Program-made: the position numbers and the translations under genes | Part shown: one piece after another, positions 14,301-26,368 of the stretch | How positions within the stretch are numbered: the first letter of the stretch is position 1 | Layout of the letters: every line of letters starts with the position of its first letter | Assembly: GCF_025024155.1 (NCBI RefSeq) | Contig: NW_026251795.1 | Span: forward strand, 1-64,000 | DNA length: 64,000 nucleotides | DNA from: Gamsiella multidivaricata | Lineage: Eukaryota; Mortierellomycota; Mortierellomycetes; Mortierellales; Mortierellaceae | Direction: 5' to 3' | Notes under the pieces: model-generated | The model's database searches: none | What the model was told of the DNA's origin: nothing | Seen by the model: only the letters and a program-made list of their open reading frames with translations

Positions 14301-17300
14301 TGGTCCTTGAGGTCCATGATATGCGCTGTCCGATCTCTCATCTCTGTAAGCATCCGGTGCCTATGGTGTCGTTCCTGCTTCACGACCCTGACCAGATCCT
14401 CCTCGTATCTACGGATCAATGCCGCCACGGCATCCTTTCGTGTATTGCGATTGTTATCCTCTGAATCCAGGCGCGGTACCATGGGGCGAGGTGGGACTCT
14501 GGCCTGGGCGAGCATTTGGACGATCTCTTCATTGTGGATCATGCGAGCAAAGTGAAGCGCTATGGTGATATTGAGAATATTGCATTAAAGAGAGGGATTG
14601 TTGAGGAGTGCTTAATAGATCAGATTCCAGTGCACGTGTGCAAGTTCCACATACCAGTCTTGTTATTCCTATCCAAAGTTGTGTGATCAATGCCCATGGC
14701 CAGCAACTCCCGCACTAATCTGGTCATGCCAGATTGAGCGGCAAAATGTAGTAATGTATGCCCCGAGTCGTTCTAGGGTTCGTTTGAAACATACATATAA
14801 TTAGTTGACGTTCAAAATGTCCAAAAAAAAAAGGTGCTAAAGGAACTTTGTTTTGCTTACCCTAAATGAAGGCAGGATGCGGCCCGGTGCCAAACTTTGG
14901 ATAGTGCGCAAGAAATCGAGCGCCATGTCCTCTTTGGCCGATAGCGAAAATGCAAAACCAACATCGATGTCATTGCCGACCAACGCTGTTCCATCGTCCA
15001 ACAATCCGAGATTAATACCCGCTCCTGCCCCGTGTCCATTCAGAAGGAAGGCCAACTGTTTTATGAAAGTAAGGGAATGCAGCCGAATAAGGCACATAGA
15101 TCTTTTGATACGTAGGAGTACTTAACCTGAACAAATCAAACACTTACGCTGTTGTCCTGCGGATATTCGTTGGCCATGGCGTACGACAAGGAATGGGCAG
15201 CCAAATTGCAAAAATCGTAGTCTGGCGGCGCCATGTACATGAAATCCACGCTGTCTGTTTGTGCACTCAAAGGGAACGCCAAGGATACAATCTGAACGGC
15301 GACGATGCCCGGCTTCAGGTTCTCTGCTGCAGGAGTAGTGCACTCCATCACATCATGGTGGGAGATCGTCACCAACTCTGCTGGGACTTTGCCAAAATAA
15401 ACAACAGGGTTCTGAAGCACATCGAAGTGGGCGCCATGGATCGTGACTCGGGTGCCTCCGAGGACCGTTCCCTCGCTCGGGGTGAGCGGATAGATCTGAC
15501 GAAATTTTGGTGGCGCAATGACACGGTCGTTCATGCCTCCGTTACTGTTGTTGCTGCGATGGCCGTTCATTATTCCGTTCTCATAGCCCATATTGCCGAC
15601 CGCCAAGGAGTTGATCACGCGCTCATCCATCGACCTAGGGGAAGCCATTGAGCTCGAGTTGGTCGAAGGGGTGCGCTGATGTCCCTTTACCAGCGAGCTG
15701 TTCGAGCTAGCATGACTCAGGGATGGACTCTGCAGCATCTGTTCATTAGGGACCATGGCAGGAGACCGAGAACCTGTGGAGACGGGTGCATCAATATCCG
15801 TCAGTCCATCTTCTTCCTCAGCGTCCTGCTCTGCGTTTCCGGTTTTAGAGCGAGCCTCGCAACAAATGCGCAACTTGACTGAGCCGCCCATGCGCACAAC
15901 TTCAGGAGACGTCTGCATCCGTACAACGAACCCCTCCTGTTCGTTGTGGTGATCACAATAGCAGTTCAACTTGATGCAGACAATGGCGTGGCCCTTGCGA
16001 ATATCAATCAACGGTTCTCCTGCAGGACTTTGCTTGAAGTTCTTTGCTAAAACTTGCATGATCTAATGGTAGACGTGTAGCGGACGACGTAGAGCATATC
16101 AGCACGTTTGTAAACAACGCGTGTTATTTGCCTAAAAAAAAACAATACTGATATTTCTCGCCTCGACTTCTTACCTTTCTCTCACCATCCATGCGCATTA
16201 CACAGGCCGGACAGGAATCTTCGATGACACGATCCCTGTTGTTGGGCGAGATTAAAACAATGTCGACATCCAATATCCTCGCGCCTCGCATCTCTATATC
16301 CGCGGACCAAATTATTGAGCAAATAAAAAGCATCAGCGATTAGAAGTGTTCTGAATTTTTCATATTACAGAGCTCATAGTGATGTCCAAAATGCTTGCCT
16401 TCAGAGCTCAGTTTCTTTTTGGGCTGTGCATTGTCCCTGAACCGGTCAAGGTTGAATCGCAAATAATCCCAGTTTCGGACTACCTGCCGATGTTCATCCA
16501 GAATACTGGTCTTGAGATAAATAATGGGCTCAATACGTAAAGCATTCTTATGCTTAACTGCGACGTAATGCCTGGGTTTTTTGCGGAATGTATAGGCCTT
16601 AACATCAAAAACAGGTAGTCCCGAGTGAGACAATGCTAAGGATTGGGAGAGAGCATTGCCGGCTGCTAGCGTAACTGGCGTTCCCAACAACGGCATATCA
16701 CTAATGTCCACACAAACAAAAAGTATTAGAACCGAGTAGAATAAGTCCATTGGCAACAATGATTGAGAATATATAAAGATAAATAGAATTGCATTGTCAC
16801 AATCTGTGGTTCGTACCTGGGTAACTGAGAGCCATAACCAAGGGGAGCCCCATTGATGGTAGCCACATCCATCTGGTAGAACGGCGTATGGAGTGATCTT
16901 GCATAAAGATTGTTTGCTGTCAAAGGATTCGAGATGGCAAGGTCTGTGCCCGGTACAGACGCGTGCTTTGTCTAAAGCGATCGACGCAAAAAAAAAAACC
17001 TCATCCTGTTAGTGTCGGAAAACTTGCACGTGCACAGCTCCATGATACCAAAGTCCCAAAATACCAAAGAATATGCATGGCCAATGAGAGTGGCGAGAGG
17101 CAAAGGAGATTCGCAACAAAATACACACCATGTTCCTGACCAGGAACGTGCCCACTATCCTCTTGATCGCGCGTTTCTCAGAGCAAATTCCAATGGGACA
17201 TAGAACAAACATAAAAGTTGATAACCCACAACGATTTAAGAAGTGGGTCCAGAACCAATCGATGAAAGATGACCCAGCCGAGAGAAACACCAACTATAAA

Positions 17301-18211
17301 GACTACCGCACAGCTAAATGAACAAACTATCTTTTTTTCCTGCCCTTCATACTGTATGACATTGGCAAGCAATTCTCGCATTCCCTATCCAATTGATCGC
17401 CATCAATTAATGTGAAACAACCCATATAACAGCATCGCTTTTTTACCTCGTTAGTGTACATATATGCTGGCAATGACGCGACAGAAGACGGGCTTGAGGA
17501 CGGATGAGCAGACGACCAAGACGGCGTCAAGTTGTCACTACTTGACCCTGCGGTATTCAAATATGGCGAGAGCTGGGGAGTTAGCGACTGCCTGACTGAA
17601 TTCATAGTTGAGGAGTTAGGGGCCGTTGATTCAGATACAGGTATGGGAAGAGGAGTGACGGTGGCAGTATGGGAGACGCTGAGTGAGGCATTGGGCAAGT
17701 CTGGAGTGGTGGACGAGGGTGCTGGTGAAGGGTAAATGGGATTATATCTCTGGCCATAATGAGACGCGGTCTTTTGCTTTCCAGATGCTGATTGCTTGGA
17801 GTGTTGCTGCTGCTGCTGTTGCAGGGCTTGCTGTCCCAATTGATTCTGTAGGGCGGTCTGCTGCTGTATCGCAGACATGTAAAACTGCCCTTCCTGCAAC
17901 TGTTGTTGTTGCTGTTGCTGCTGGGACACCAAGGACGTATGGTCTGGATCATTGTGTGTCGTATTATATAACTGATACGCTTGTTGGGAACCAATTGGCC
18001 CTGCTAGATGCTGCTCTCCTCGACTGTTATTGTACTGGGCAATTAGAGCGTGTTGCTGCTGTTGGAGTCGCTGCTGCTGTTGTAGTTGCTGCTGCTGTGC
18101 AAGCGAATGTTGTGTCAGGGGCGCGAAGTGCAAGGGCTGCTGACTCTGCAGCTGCTGTTGCTGCTGTTGCTGCTGCTGGGGATGATGCTGAGGCGTAATT
18201 GTGTGCCGCAT
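11321..18211 (-). CDS. Mga2/Spt23-like TIG-ankyrin protein with C-terminal PH-like and LRR regions
   Basis: Eight exons: 18211-17447, 16971-16817, 16700-16399, 16293-16175, 16062-15148, 15055-14861, 14772-14655, 14559-11321; phases join to 1935 residues. The N-terminus (1-255) is poly-Q/Ser/Pro. Residues about 300-530 resemble the conserved N-terminal part of Mga2/Spt23 proteins, including CPACVMRMDGERK and NCYCDHHNEQEGF. An IPT/TIG domain spans about 631-723 (FRQIYPLTPSEGTVLGGTRV). Ankyrin repeats follow at about 755-880 (GHTLLHFAAQSGMTRLVREL, then ALHFARMIHNEEIVQMLAQ). Exon 8 continues after an acidic linker into a PH-like stretch (about 1083-1215) and leucine-rich repeats (about 1320-1800; FKTLDLTDCNIGLAGMEALV). 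Yeast Mga2/Spt23 are ER-anchored activators of fatty-acid desaturase genes; here I see no C-terminal membrane anchor. The exon 3/4 intron is GC-AG. Function by family only. Confidence 0.8.
17780..18190 (-). repeat. CAG/CAA-rich poly-glutamine coding tract
   Basis: Several runs of CAG and CAA codons encode interrupted poly-Q blocks in exon 1 of the TIG-ankyrin gene (four or more separate runs of 5-9 Gln). Such tracts often vary in length between strains and are common in fungal transcription regulators. Confidence 0.85.
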
Positions 18212-19019
18212 CGTTTAAAGACGCAATGTGATTGGAGGGATGGCGACAGTAAGCTCTATAGCTAGAAGTCAGGAATATGGAGTATAAAGTGCGAGGCAGA
18301 CCAGAGAAGACTCGAAAAAAACGCAAGTGGAAGAAAGGAGTAGGGGTGCGAGGAGGTATTGATGTGGCAAGGATCTGGAGGATGAGAAGAAGGCGCTAAC
18401 TGATGAGTGTTTGTTTTATGCGAGTACACAAGCACCTGGCCGATGCGGCTGTGGCTGCACGGCAGACCCGAGTCGAAGAAGGAAGGTTGCCCTCTGTCTT
18501 TGTTTGTATAAGCATAACACTAACGCTGGGCTCTTGCTCATGAAGTTTGGTCAAAGCTGCGAAGATTGTGTCCAAGCTTGTCTGCAAGCTCCCTTCTGTA
18601 TACGACCATGTGGTTCTCTCTCTGCTCTTGGTTGAAAGTGCAGGAGATGGACTGGGTTGTTTCAAAAGCAATAGCTGGTCGTCGTCAACTGTTGAGGAGA
18701 AAGCGTGTTGTGCTTTGGATTGAGTGCAAGGGGGAAAACGAGCACAGGGATGGTGGGGAAATGGGAAGATCGCTGCCTGCCCTGCAGGCTCGCCATGGGA
18801 TGGGCGATTCTCCCGCTATATGATCGGCAAAAGCTCAGCTGGTAAATTGGAAGGCAGTTGTTTTAGTCGCCATTGCCTCCACCATCCCATGGCGTGACCA
18901 ATTACAAGCTGTTGCTTCGTGTTAATGGAACTCTTTCAGCCCGAATATCGTGGGGGAGGGGGGAGGGGTAAAATCTCTGGTTTAATTGAGTATGTCTTCT
19001 GCTATCAGCAAAGTCCATG
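18212..19019. promoter_or_regulatory. Upstream interval of the TIG-ankyrin gene
   Basis: About 800 bp between two minus-strand genes. Frames of 70-90 codons occur on both strands but show no family features. It should contain the promoter and 5' UTR of the 1935-aa gene and the Sad1 3' UTR. A G-rich patch (gggggaggggggaggggt) lies at about 18951-18970. Confidence 0.35.
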
Positions 19020-21392
19020 TCAGACTAAGGTCTTGCGCTCCCAAACCTAAGCATAGGATGTGTTCAAGAGGGGGATAATGGAAGTTAACATTATGCACTT
19101 GAACACTCGAGCAGCGATAGATGGCACTCAGCCTTTGACACCATTCACCACGTACCTGGATATAGGACTCTGATAGGAAGATCATTTGCGCATTGATCTC
19201 CTCAACGAATAAGTCCTGGATTTGATACCACTGCTCTTTGGCACGGTGCTGAGTATGGACTTTATAGCTTGTAGAATTCGGTATGGCCGGATCTCCCTCG
19301 TGTGTGATGTTTGCAAGCAGGTCATAATGTAATCCGAGCACCTTCTCCTTCTCTGGATCAGACACAACTAATACAAGAAAAGCGTAGGCGTTAGATCGGT
19401 TACATTGTGATGACAAGAACGCATACTATGTCAAACGGTATACACTTACACTCGGCCATGCTCAAGTTTTTGATAGGAAATGTAACAATAGTTGGGTTCT
19501 TCTCCTCAATAAAGTTGTTTTTCGAAAATCGCTTGATATGAAGGATAATGTAGTTGGGTAGTCGGGTAATTTGGAAACGTTTCAGGTCTGCGACGCTTTC
19601 CTATTATTTACATAAAAATTCAGATGCAAGCATTAGAGAAGGATGTGTATAAACTTCGTAAATGCAGAATTTTTAACAGGAAACGAACCTGAATTGTCCT
19701 GCCATCGTATTTGGAGAGAATGGTTGTCAGAGGGATCTGCGGGATAATATTTTTTTCAAGCTCGTCATGGAAGAGTGGTGGAGGCGGCAATTCCAAAGCC
19801 AAGAATAAAAACGGCGACGTGACCCTTGTAATTGCTATTAAGTAGATGGAGCGACTGTCTATTAGCTGACTACAAGCGAAAAGCAGAGAGGTCAGCTCAG
19901 CACAAACATAGTCATTACCGTTGTTGACATCAAATGCCAGTTCTGCGCCCTTTGGGGCCTTTGTCTCAATCGGCTGACTCTCGATCGACACTTCTCCCTG
20001 GAAGGTGGAATATATGATGCTACTATTCTTCTTCTTCGATCCTCCAAGCTCCCTGTGTAACGTGTTCAAAAACCATGATAGAAACGCCAATGGATCGCTT
20101 TGCTCCGTCAACTTGAACTTCCTGTTACTAGCATTTGAAATTTCCTAATAGAACAAGAAGCAATAATGAAAGCTGGATGAGCAATGCTAGGTATCACTAT
20201 ATGAATTATCATAGCAAAGAAGAGCTGTTGCGTACCTGCAGCAGCTCATGTGGACTAACTTGGCCCTTAAAGGCTGCAGGATTCCATATCTTGCGAACCA
20301 ATGTGCTGAATCTCTTCACAAGCTCCGATTTGTCATCAAAGTTTTGCAACATAAAATAGTTGCGAACGGGGGGAACGTGAGCCAAGACCTGAATCACCAC
20401 GTTCACATAGTCGTTTGCCTTGACATTATTCAGTCCAATGAATCCTGCGAAGCACAAAACGATCGTAAAAAAGTCCATTAATTGTCGCAGATTTGAGGCA
20501 AAGCGATATCATTCATATTTCCGCCCCTCGTGCAGGAGTGTTCGCAGTCATGCAAAGAATGAATACCTGGGAGATAAGGCTTGCGGTTCAAATCGAAGGA
20601 CTGACGAGAGTTCTTGTCAAGCGCTTCTACCTGCGCTGGCGTAAATCTTGGATCCAGAACGTACTACAGAACAAGTAAATACTTTCGATCTATTGATCCT
20701 TCAACAGCAAGCTTCATACTAAGCTGGAGCGCTGTCCTACCTTGATGTCATCCAGGGAAGAGTCCGTAACCTCATAAGAGTCCGGTAAAACGTAAATCTT
20801 GAGCGTACTGAGGTTGATGTAGACGTGATGATTTTCATGAAGACTGTGAAAGTAGGCATGAGATGATGGACCGCGTCCTATGGGTTGATTGTTTAATTGG
20901 GTTGACAGTCGTTTCTGTTATCTATCGATGATCAATGGAGGCATTGTTGCCGTGTCGACAAGATACTAGTAAAACAGAACATGCTGGCTCGCCCTCTGTA
21001 CCTTGAAAATATTTTCCGCAGACCAAACAAGCATAGACATTCAAGTTCGAGAGTGATACCGAGCACACTTTTTCGAAATCAAAGTCAAGCATGTAGCGTT
21101 GAATCGTGTCGAGGTATAGTCCTGATCCACGTCCAGCTGATGTCCCTACTGTTCCTGCAGAGCCGCCAGTTGCACCATTCTCTGAAACGTCGTTAATCTT
21201 TTTCCGCTTGAAGCGAACAGAATGAACGACTTCGTCCTCATCCGAAAAGGAATCCTCCTCGCGCTCGTTTTTGGTTATGTTGACTCTGTTCTCTTCACTC
21301 TCATTCATGTCTGGGTGCTGGTTGGACTGAAGATGAAAGCTCAGCAGCAGCACTTCGCGTGCTTTTTCACTTTTCTGAGAGGACGTTGACAT
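19020..21392 (-). CDS. SAD1: Sad1/USP39, tri-snRNP ubiquitin-peptidase-like splicing factor
   Basis: Nine exons: 21392-21002, 20877-20741, 20663-20567, 20444-20236, 20144-19919, 19834-19689, 19600-19450, 19367-19156, 19046-19020; 531 residues (human USP39 565). It has an N-terminal acidic region, a UBP-type zinc finger (CLVCGKYFQG, then HSLHENHHVYINL), and a UCH-like domain. The catalytic block reads GLNNVKANDY where active deubiquitinases have GNTCY, so the nucleophile Cys is absent, as in the known Sad1/USP39 family. It is therefore a non-catalytic scaffold of the U4/U6.U5 tri-snRNP in nuclear pre-mRNA splicing. The last exon is only 27 nt (VWERKTLV plus stop) and restores the family C-terminal YIQxW motif. 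The start could instead be the ATG at 21308 (503 residues). Confidence 0.94.
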
Positions 21393-21519
21393 CACATGAT
21401 ACAGTTCCCGCACAAAATGACGCGTCAATAGAGGAATAGAAAAATATACCAATAGTGGGCTCACAGGTCATTTATTCACAAACGCGCCTTAACTCTCGAC
21501 TTCCATAAGACTATCAATG

Positions 21520-23807
21520 TTAGCCTCTGTATGGCTTCTCATCTTTGCGGGATGGAATTCTTATCGAGTACTTGTTCAAGTGGTTCGCAATCTTGTTGTT
21601 ATCTAGTAGGAAAAAAGGTTTTTTAGCCTTTGGATGTCCACAGTGGCGTTTACCGCCAATTGTATGACAAGAATACCGCCCTTCCTTACCACATGTGCCA
21701 AGAAACTTTTTTGGCGACTGAACATGAATAGGATTGGAGAACAACATATATATCACAGAGGCGGTTTTTCTAGGTTAAGTGAAGCATTGTGTGAGCAGTA
21801 TTAATTTGCTGCAGTAGTTGCATCGCGTATGCGCATTCAAACACCCTGGTTCCGCGGGACATACCCTTCCATTTGCGTCAGGTCAATCAGAGAGAACCGT
21901 AGCTTGAAAATACCCTCTGTCCGGATAGAGAGCACACTGAAAGCAAACCAAATGTGGGATGACTTGCCGTCAAGGTCCGGCGCGACTTGACCCGCGACAG
22001 TGGTTTGGCCTACAAGATTTTGAGTCGAAAGGCTTTCCCAGTCGACATCTTCCTCTGTAGAGCCCCCCTGCAACTCGTCCATTTCTTCATCAACAGCTTG
22101 TTCCGTATTCATGTTATAGACATCATCTGGATTTGTTGCTGAACGTGCGCTGTCTGTCCGTTGGTGTACACGCGTCTCTTCGTGTTTGAGAGTGTCCCTG
22201 GATTCATTCCAATGGTGATCTGACGAAGGATCGTAATGTCCGTCTTGAAACCGAACCGCTTGTTTGGGTCTCTCTGAGGGAGAAAGTTTATCTGGTACTA
22301 TTAGCGTGGAGTGTCCATCTGGTGTGAGTGTTGGCGATGTGCTACCAGATTTATTTCCTACATGGGATCAGGACGAAACTTTGGGTGCTTAGTATATCAC
22401 AGAGCCCTCAATGAAATGAAAGAGGCGCATACTATCCATATGCTGTATACCTCCTGGAGTCTTGGATGAGCGAGATCCCCTTGATGATGTTGAGTCGATC
22501 GGCCTGGATGGGCAAGGCCTTTGTGGCGGCTTTGCGGAGGAGATGGACGAGATCAAGACCAGATTTCTCTCTGTGACCTCGTCCTCTAACCAGAGATCGG
22601 CATTCACGACAAATGCCTGTCTGCTCAAACGGCTGTTGGCATCGGAAGATAGGGAAGCAATTGGAGCAAAAAGAAGAACAAGAGTAAAGAAGTGAATAAG
22701 TGTGATTCATAACTCGTTTACATGTTTGTCTGACCACAACCTAACAGGAGAGATGAAATAAGGTTTTGTGGACCTTCGCGAAAACCGAGACTCCGGCTGC
22801 GACCATCCATTCCGAGCAAAGGTGTAGGCAGAGCATTCCCTCCAAATACAAGCATTAACACAAGGCCCTTGTGAAAATATGGTAAGGCGTGAGGATGCCG
22901 CCTTCTTAAAAATAAAAATAAGAGCCCGTTGCTCACCCAACACGAATTTCACCTGCCAACAACAACGGCGCCAGAAACAGCAGCACATTTTGTTGGCTTG
23001 TCTAGCACTTTTGGCATCGCCTGTGGGACATTCGCATACGGCAGATTTCATTAAACGGCAGGCAAAGTTCATGATCCTGTACCTGTTTTGCCGCAAGTTT
23101 ACATTGCCAGCACCATCAGGAATAACCACTTTTTTTCACGCCTCATTCCTACGCCTTTTGCTCTCTTCATAAAAGTCGAGACGCGTGCTATTGTCGTGCA
23201 TTTGATAGCATGGAAGAGATACAAACCTAGCTTGAACAATCTTTCCCTCGCTCGTCTTGGCCACTAATTTTAAAACGGGCGCGGGCGTGATGTTGCGGCG
23301 ATCCTAAAAGCATGGGATTGACATGCAAGTGGTTAAGATGTGCTCAATGGACTCTTTTTACCGTGGCTGATTGATTGCTTTTTAATGTTGCGGTATCCAT
23401 AATGAAACGTCTCCAAACTATAGAGTCCCACAGGGCATACACTCGTACCCAAAGCGGTGCGCCTATGGAGAGACTAGCAGGCCTTTATGAATCCTGTGTG
23501 CGTGCTCCCAGCACACACAGTTTAATTGACACGGAGTTGATTATTCATGCCCTACCTTGTCGCCGAACCCACACATCCTTGCTCTTTGGGGTTGCTGAAC
23601 AATCTCGAGAGAGTATGTTCTAAAGAATAGATAAACAAGAGTTATATATGTATGATATCGCGTGCTTGTTAATTTCAAACGGTATACTGTTTACATCTAA
23701 TAATGGCCAACAATGATAGGAACTCACAATCCGGCAAGGTCAATGTCACCGTCACTGTCTTCGTCCGTGGCCTGATCGCGTGGCTGGTAGTATCTGATCT
23801 TATCCAT
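21520..23807 (-). CDS. Velvet-domain transcription regulator
   Basis: Seven exons: 23807-23728, 23619-23556, 23303-23227, 22620-22451, 22357-21865, 21769-21690, 21602-21520; 348 residues. Velvet signatures: YSLEIVQQPQRARMCGFGDK (exon 2), DRRNITPAPVLKLV (exon 3), AFVVNADLWLEDEVTERNL (exon 4), WFAFSVLSIRTEGIFKLRF (exon 5), PIHVQSPKKFLGT (exon 6) and YSIRIPSRKD (exon 7). As in VosA/VelB proteins, the domain is split by a low-complexity Ser/Thr-rich insert of about 150 residues in exons 4-5. Velvet proteins bind DNA with an NF-kappaB-like fold and couple development, spore formation and metabolism in filamentous fungi. Intron 3 is unusually long (606 nt). The exon 6 donor could be 21693 or 21690; both keep the frame. 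Subtype (VosA, VelB or VelC) not settled. Confidence 0.88.
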
Positions 23808-24182
23808 GTTGTCTGAAGCCGAGGATTGAATAGGGGTCCCAGTGGTCGGTAGAGGGCAACAGTCGCGTTTCGGTGTGTGGTTTTGGCGCTGTGCAATGGT
23901 GGGACACAGATAATTTACTACAGGAACACAGAGAGAGAGGGAGAAGAGCTGTGAGATGTTCAGTTTGTTGGACAAGAGGGTGACCCTGCAGGGTCATTGT
24001 GCTGTAAAACACAGTAGTTTGTTTGAGTGTGGCATGTTGTAACTATTTTTTTTCCTCTCTCTGTCTCTCCCTCCCTCCCTCCCTCCCTCCCTCCCTCCCT
24101 CCCTCATTCACTTACTCACTCTCATACACACCCTCATACACACCCTCATACACACCCTCATACACACCCTCATACACACACT

Positions 24183-24253
<71 letters not shown>

Positions 24254-26368
24254 TGGGCTTGCATCAGGCCGAATGCCTGCATTGCACAAGTTCATTCGAA
24301 ACAAGGAGAGGACCAAGGGCATCAGAATAATCCCCATGGAGTTCTGTTTTATGGAATGAATCAGGTCGACTGCATGCAATTCGCTTCAGGGCGAGCGACA
24401 TAAGCTTGAAGTAGGGAGTTGCCGGTTTACTTTATATTGTCTTATAATTCAATCCTGTATTCCTTGGTCGAACAAAGAATTATCACGGACAAATAAAAAT
24501 TAAAGCAGAGCCATGGAATTTTTTTTTCCCTTTCAGGCTGGAAAGAGAACGTGGACGAGAACGAGAAAGAGGGAGAAAAAGGGAGAGGGAAAAGTAGGAG
24601 GACGGGAGAGGGAGAGAAAGAGAGATGAAAAGAGAAGGAAGAGGAGAGAACGACGCAGAAATGAGTAGCTGGGATCCTCTGCAAAAAAAGTATAAAAAAA
24701 AATAGTAAAAAAAGACCTGTAGGCAAAATGAGCAACGCGCGTTTGAGCGACTGTCCAGAGCTTCCTCGCCGCCTCACCACCTACCCACACATCTGCTATC
24801 CCCAAACCCCCCTCCCTGGTCGCCTCCCCTTCCCCTCTTTCTCCCCCTCCGCCTCCACCTACTGAACACAGACAAGCGTAGAAGAACATAGATACACATT
24901 CATGTATCAATAGTCTGTATACACATGCTCGCCCCTAGGCCCTTTCGCTCATAATCCAGCGATCCTTCCTTGGCATCCGTCACCCAACTCCATCCATTGA
25001 TTCGTCCATTCGCTCATCCGTTTATTTGCATTTGCCCGAAGCTGTTCTTATCCGTCTTTCCTTCCCTCTTCCACAGAGCTTACCCAATTATCAAAAGATT
25101 AAAGTCCTGGAGTAAAGTGTCCATACTGTCACTGTTTCCAAGCCTCGGATAGCACTGTTCCGACAATTGCTGTTCAATTGAGCCTCTGATCTCCTTCCTC
25201 CTCCCGTAACACATTGGTTTACATGGGCTCATACATGTACCAGGATGTGGGTTGAGCTGGATAACTTAAGGTTTCCGCGAACTCGACTCGACTCCGCATC
25301 CACGATTGAGGCAGTAGGGGAACGATCGTCATTATCATCGGTATTATCGTCGCCTTAACTCTTGTATCGTCATTGGATTGGAGAACAAGGTTATGTGTTA
25401 TAAAGAGCTGATTGATCAACTAAAATGGAAAAGGCTCTGCAATGCTCACTCCAAAGTTTATACCACCTCAAACATTCAGAGACACGAACGCGCAACACGC
25501 ACGTGCACTGCACTTGAGCCCTAGTCTTCTCTCCACCACCCACAGCTCTGTCAGATTCGTTGACGATCGACCGTGTTTCCATTGCCCTGGGTTTGGATAA
25601 ATTTATGCGCCAAGGCAAGAACGTGCGACAGCACAAGCACGGCCAATTTCGTCTCCCAGACCCCTTCTTGTCCTGAACAAGGCGACGATCCTTTTGGTAT
25701 CCAACATGGATACGAACCAACCGTACTTTTGCACCCTTATGGCATGTGGTTAGATTTGCCATCTGCATCCTTCCTCATTTGCCCTCGCAGCTACCAGCAC
25801 GTCGTATAATGGCCTCGCTTGGAATGCGAAGTGGTCTGATTCGTGCTTAATCCCCCCTCCCCTTCCCCCCCTTCTTTCTCCTTCTTTGATACGATTATTC
25901 GCACATGCGCATGAACAGAGCTTTATGTCGTGAAGTTAGACTGACTGATAGCAGCTAATTGGAATAGCCGATTATATCGACTTGGAGCATTTATCGACGT
26001 CGCCAAGGGATAGGGATAGGGATTGGTCGGTCTCGTGCAGGATGTGTACCATCATGCGACTATCTCGCAATCCTGAATTCAGTGCGTGAAAAGCTGAGTC
26101 TCAACCCCAGCAATATCACAATTATTTGCCCTGGATCGTGGACATTCCCCTTCTTCGCTTTGTGTCCATGCAGCACTTGGATGTGTCCACCCATTCCCGA
26201 GGGAATGTAGGGCTGTCCTACAGCGCGACGTTACCTTTACTCCAACGGTTGATTCTGCCACGTGCATTCGTCATTAATTTGCCTTATTTGGATCTGGTCC
26301 TTCAAACTTTTCCCCGCTTTCCTTTGCCTCTCCACTCCCCTCTCCACGCATCCCCATAGCCTCGAAAC
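23808..26368. promoter_or_regulatory. Divergent interval between velvet gene and YAH1
   Basis: 2.5 kb shared upstream region of a minus-strand velvet gene and a plus-strand ferredoxin gene. No supported coding gene. It contains the compound microsatellite at 24066-24249, a purine-rich minus-strand tract at 24540-24640 and CT-rich patches near 25860. Confidence 0.45.
24066..24249. repeat. Compound microsatellite: CCCT, 12-mer, CA, poly-A
   Basis: Three repeat types are stacked end to end. First (CCCT)n to about 24103. Then about five copies of a 12-nt unit related to tcatacacaccc between 24120 and 24180. Then (CA)n of roughly 25 units to 24238, followed by an A run. The order suggests slippage growth from a CT/CA-rich seed. 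Confidence 0.95.

Noticed and set aside
17683..18198. 171-codon plus-strand frame rich in Ala/Val
   Set aside because: It is the complement of the poly-Gln CAG tract and has no independent support.
24120..24184. Regular 12-nt repeats that could suggest a CRISPR-like array
   Set aside because: Units are contiguous with no unique spacers and merge into CCCT and CA microsatellites; this is simple-sequence DNA in a fungal genome.
24442..24910. Two minus-strand frames of 112 and 125 codons
   Set aside because: They translate a purine-rich tract into Phe/Ser/Leu runs and glycine runs; low-complexity artefacts.
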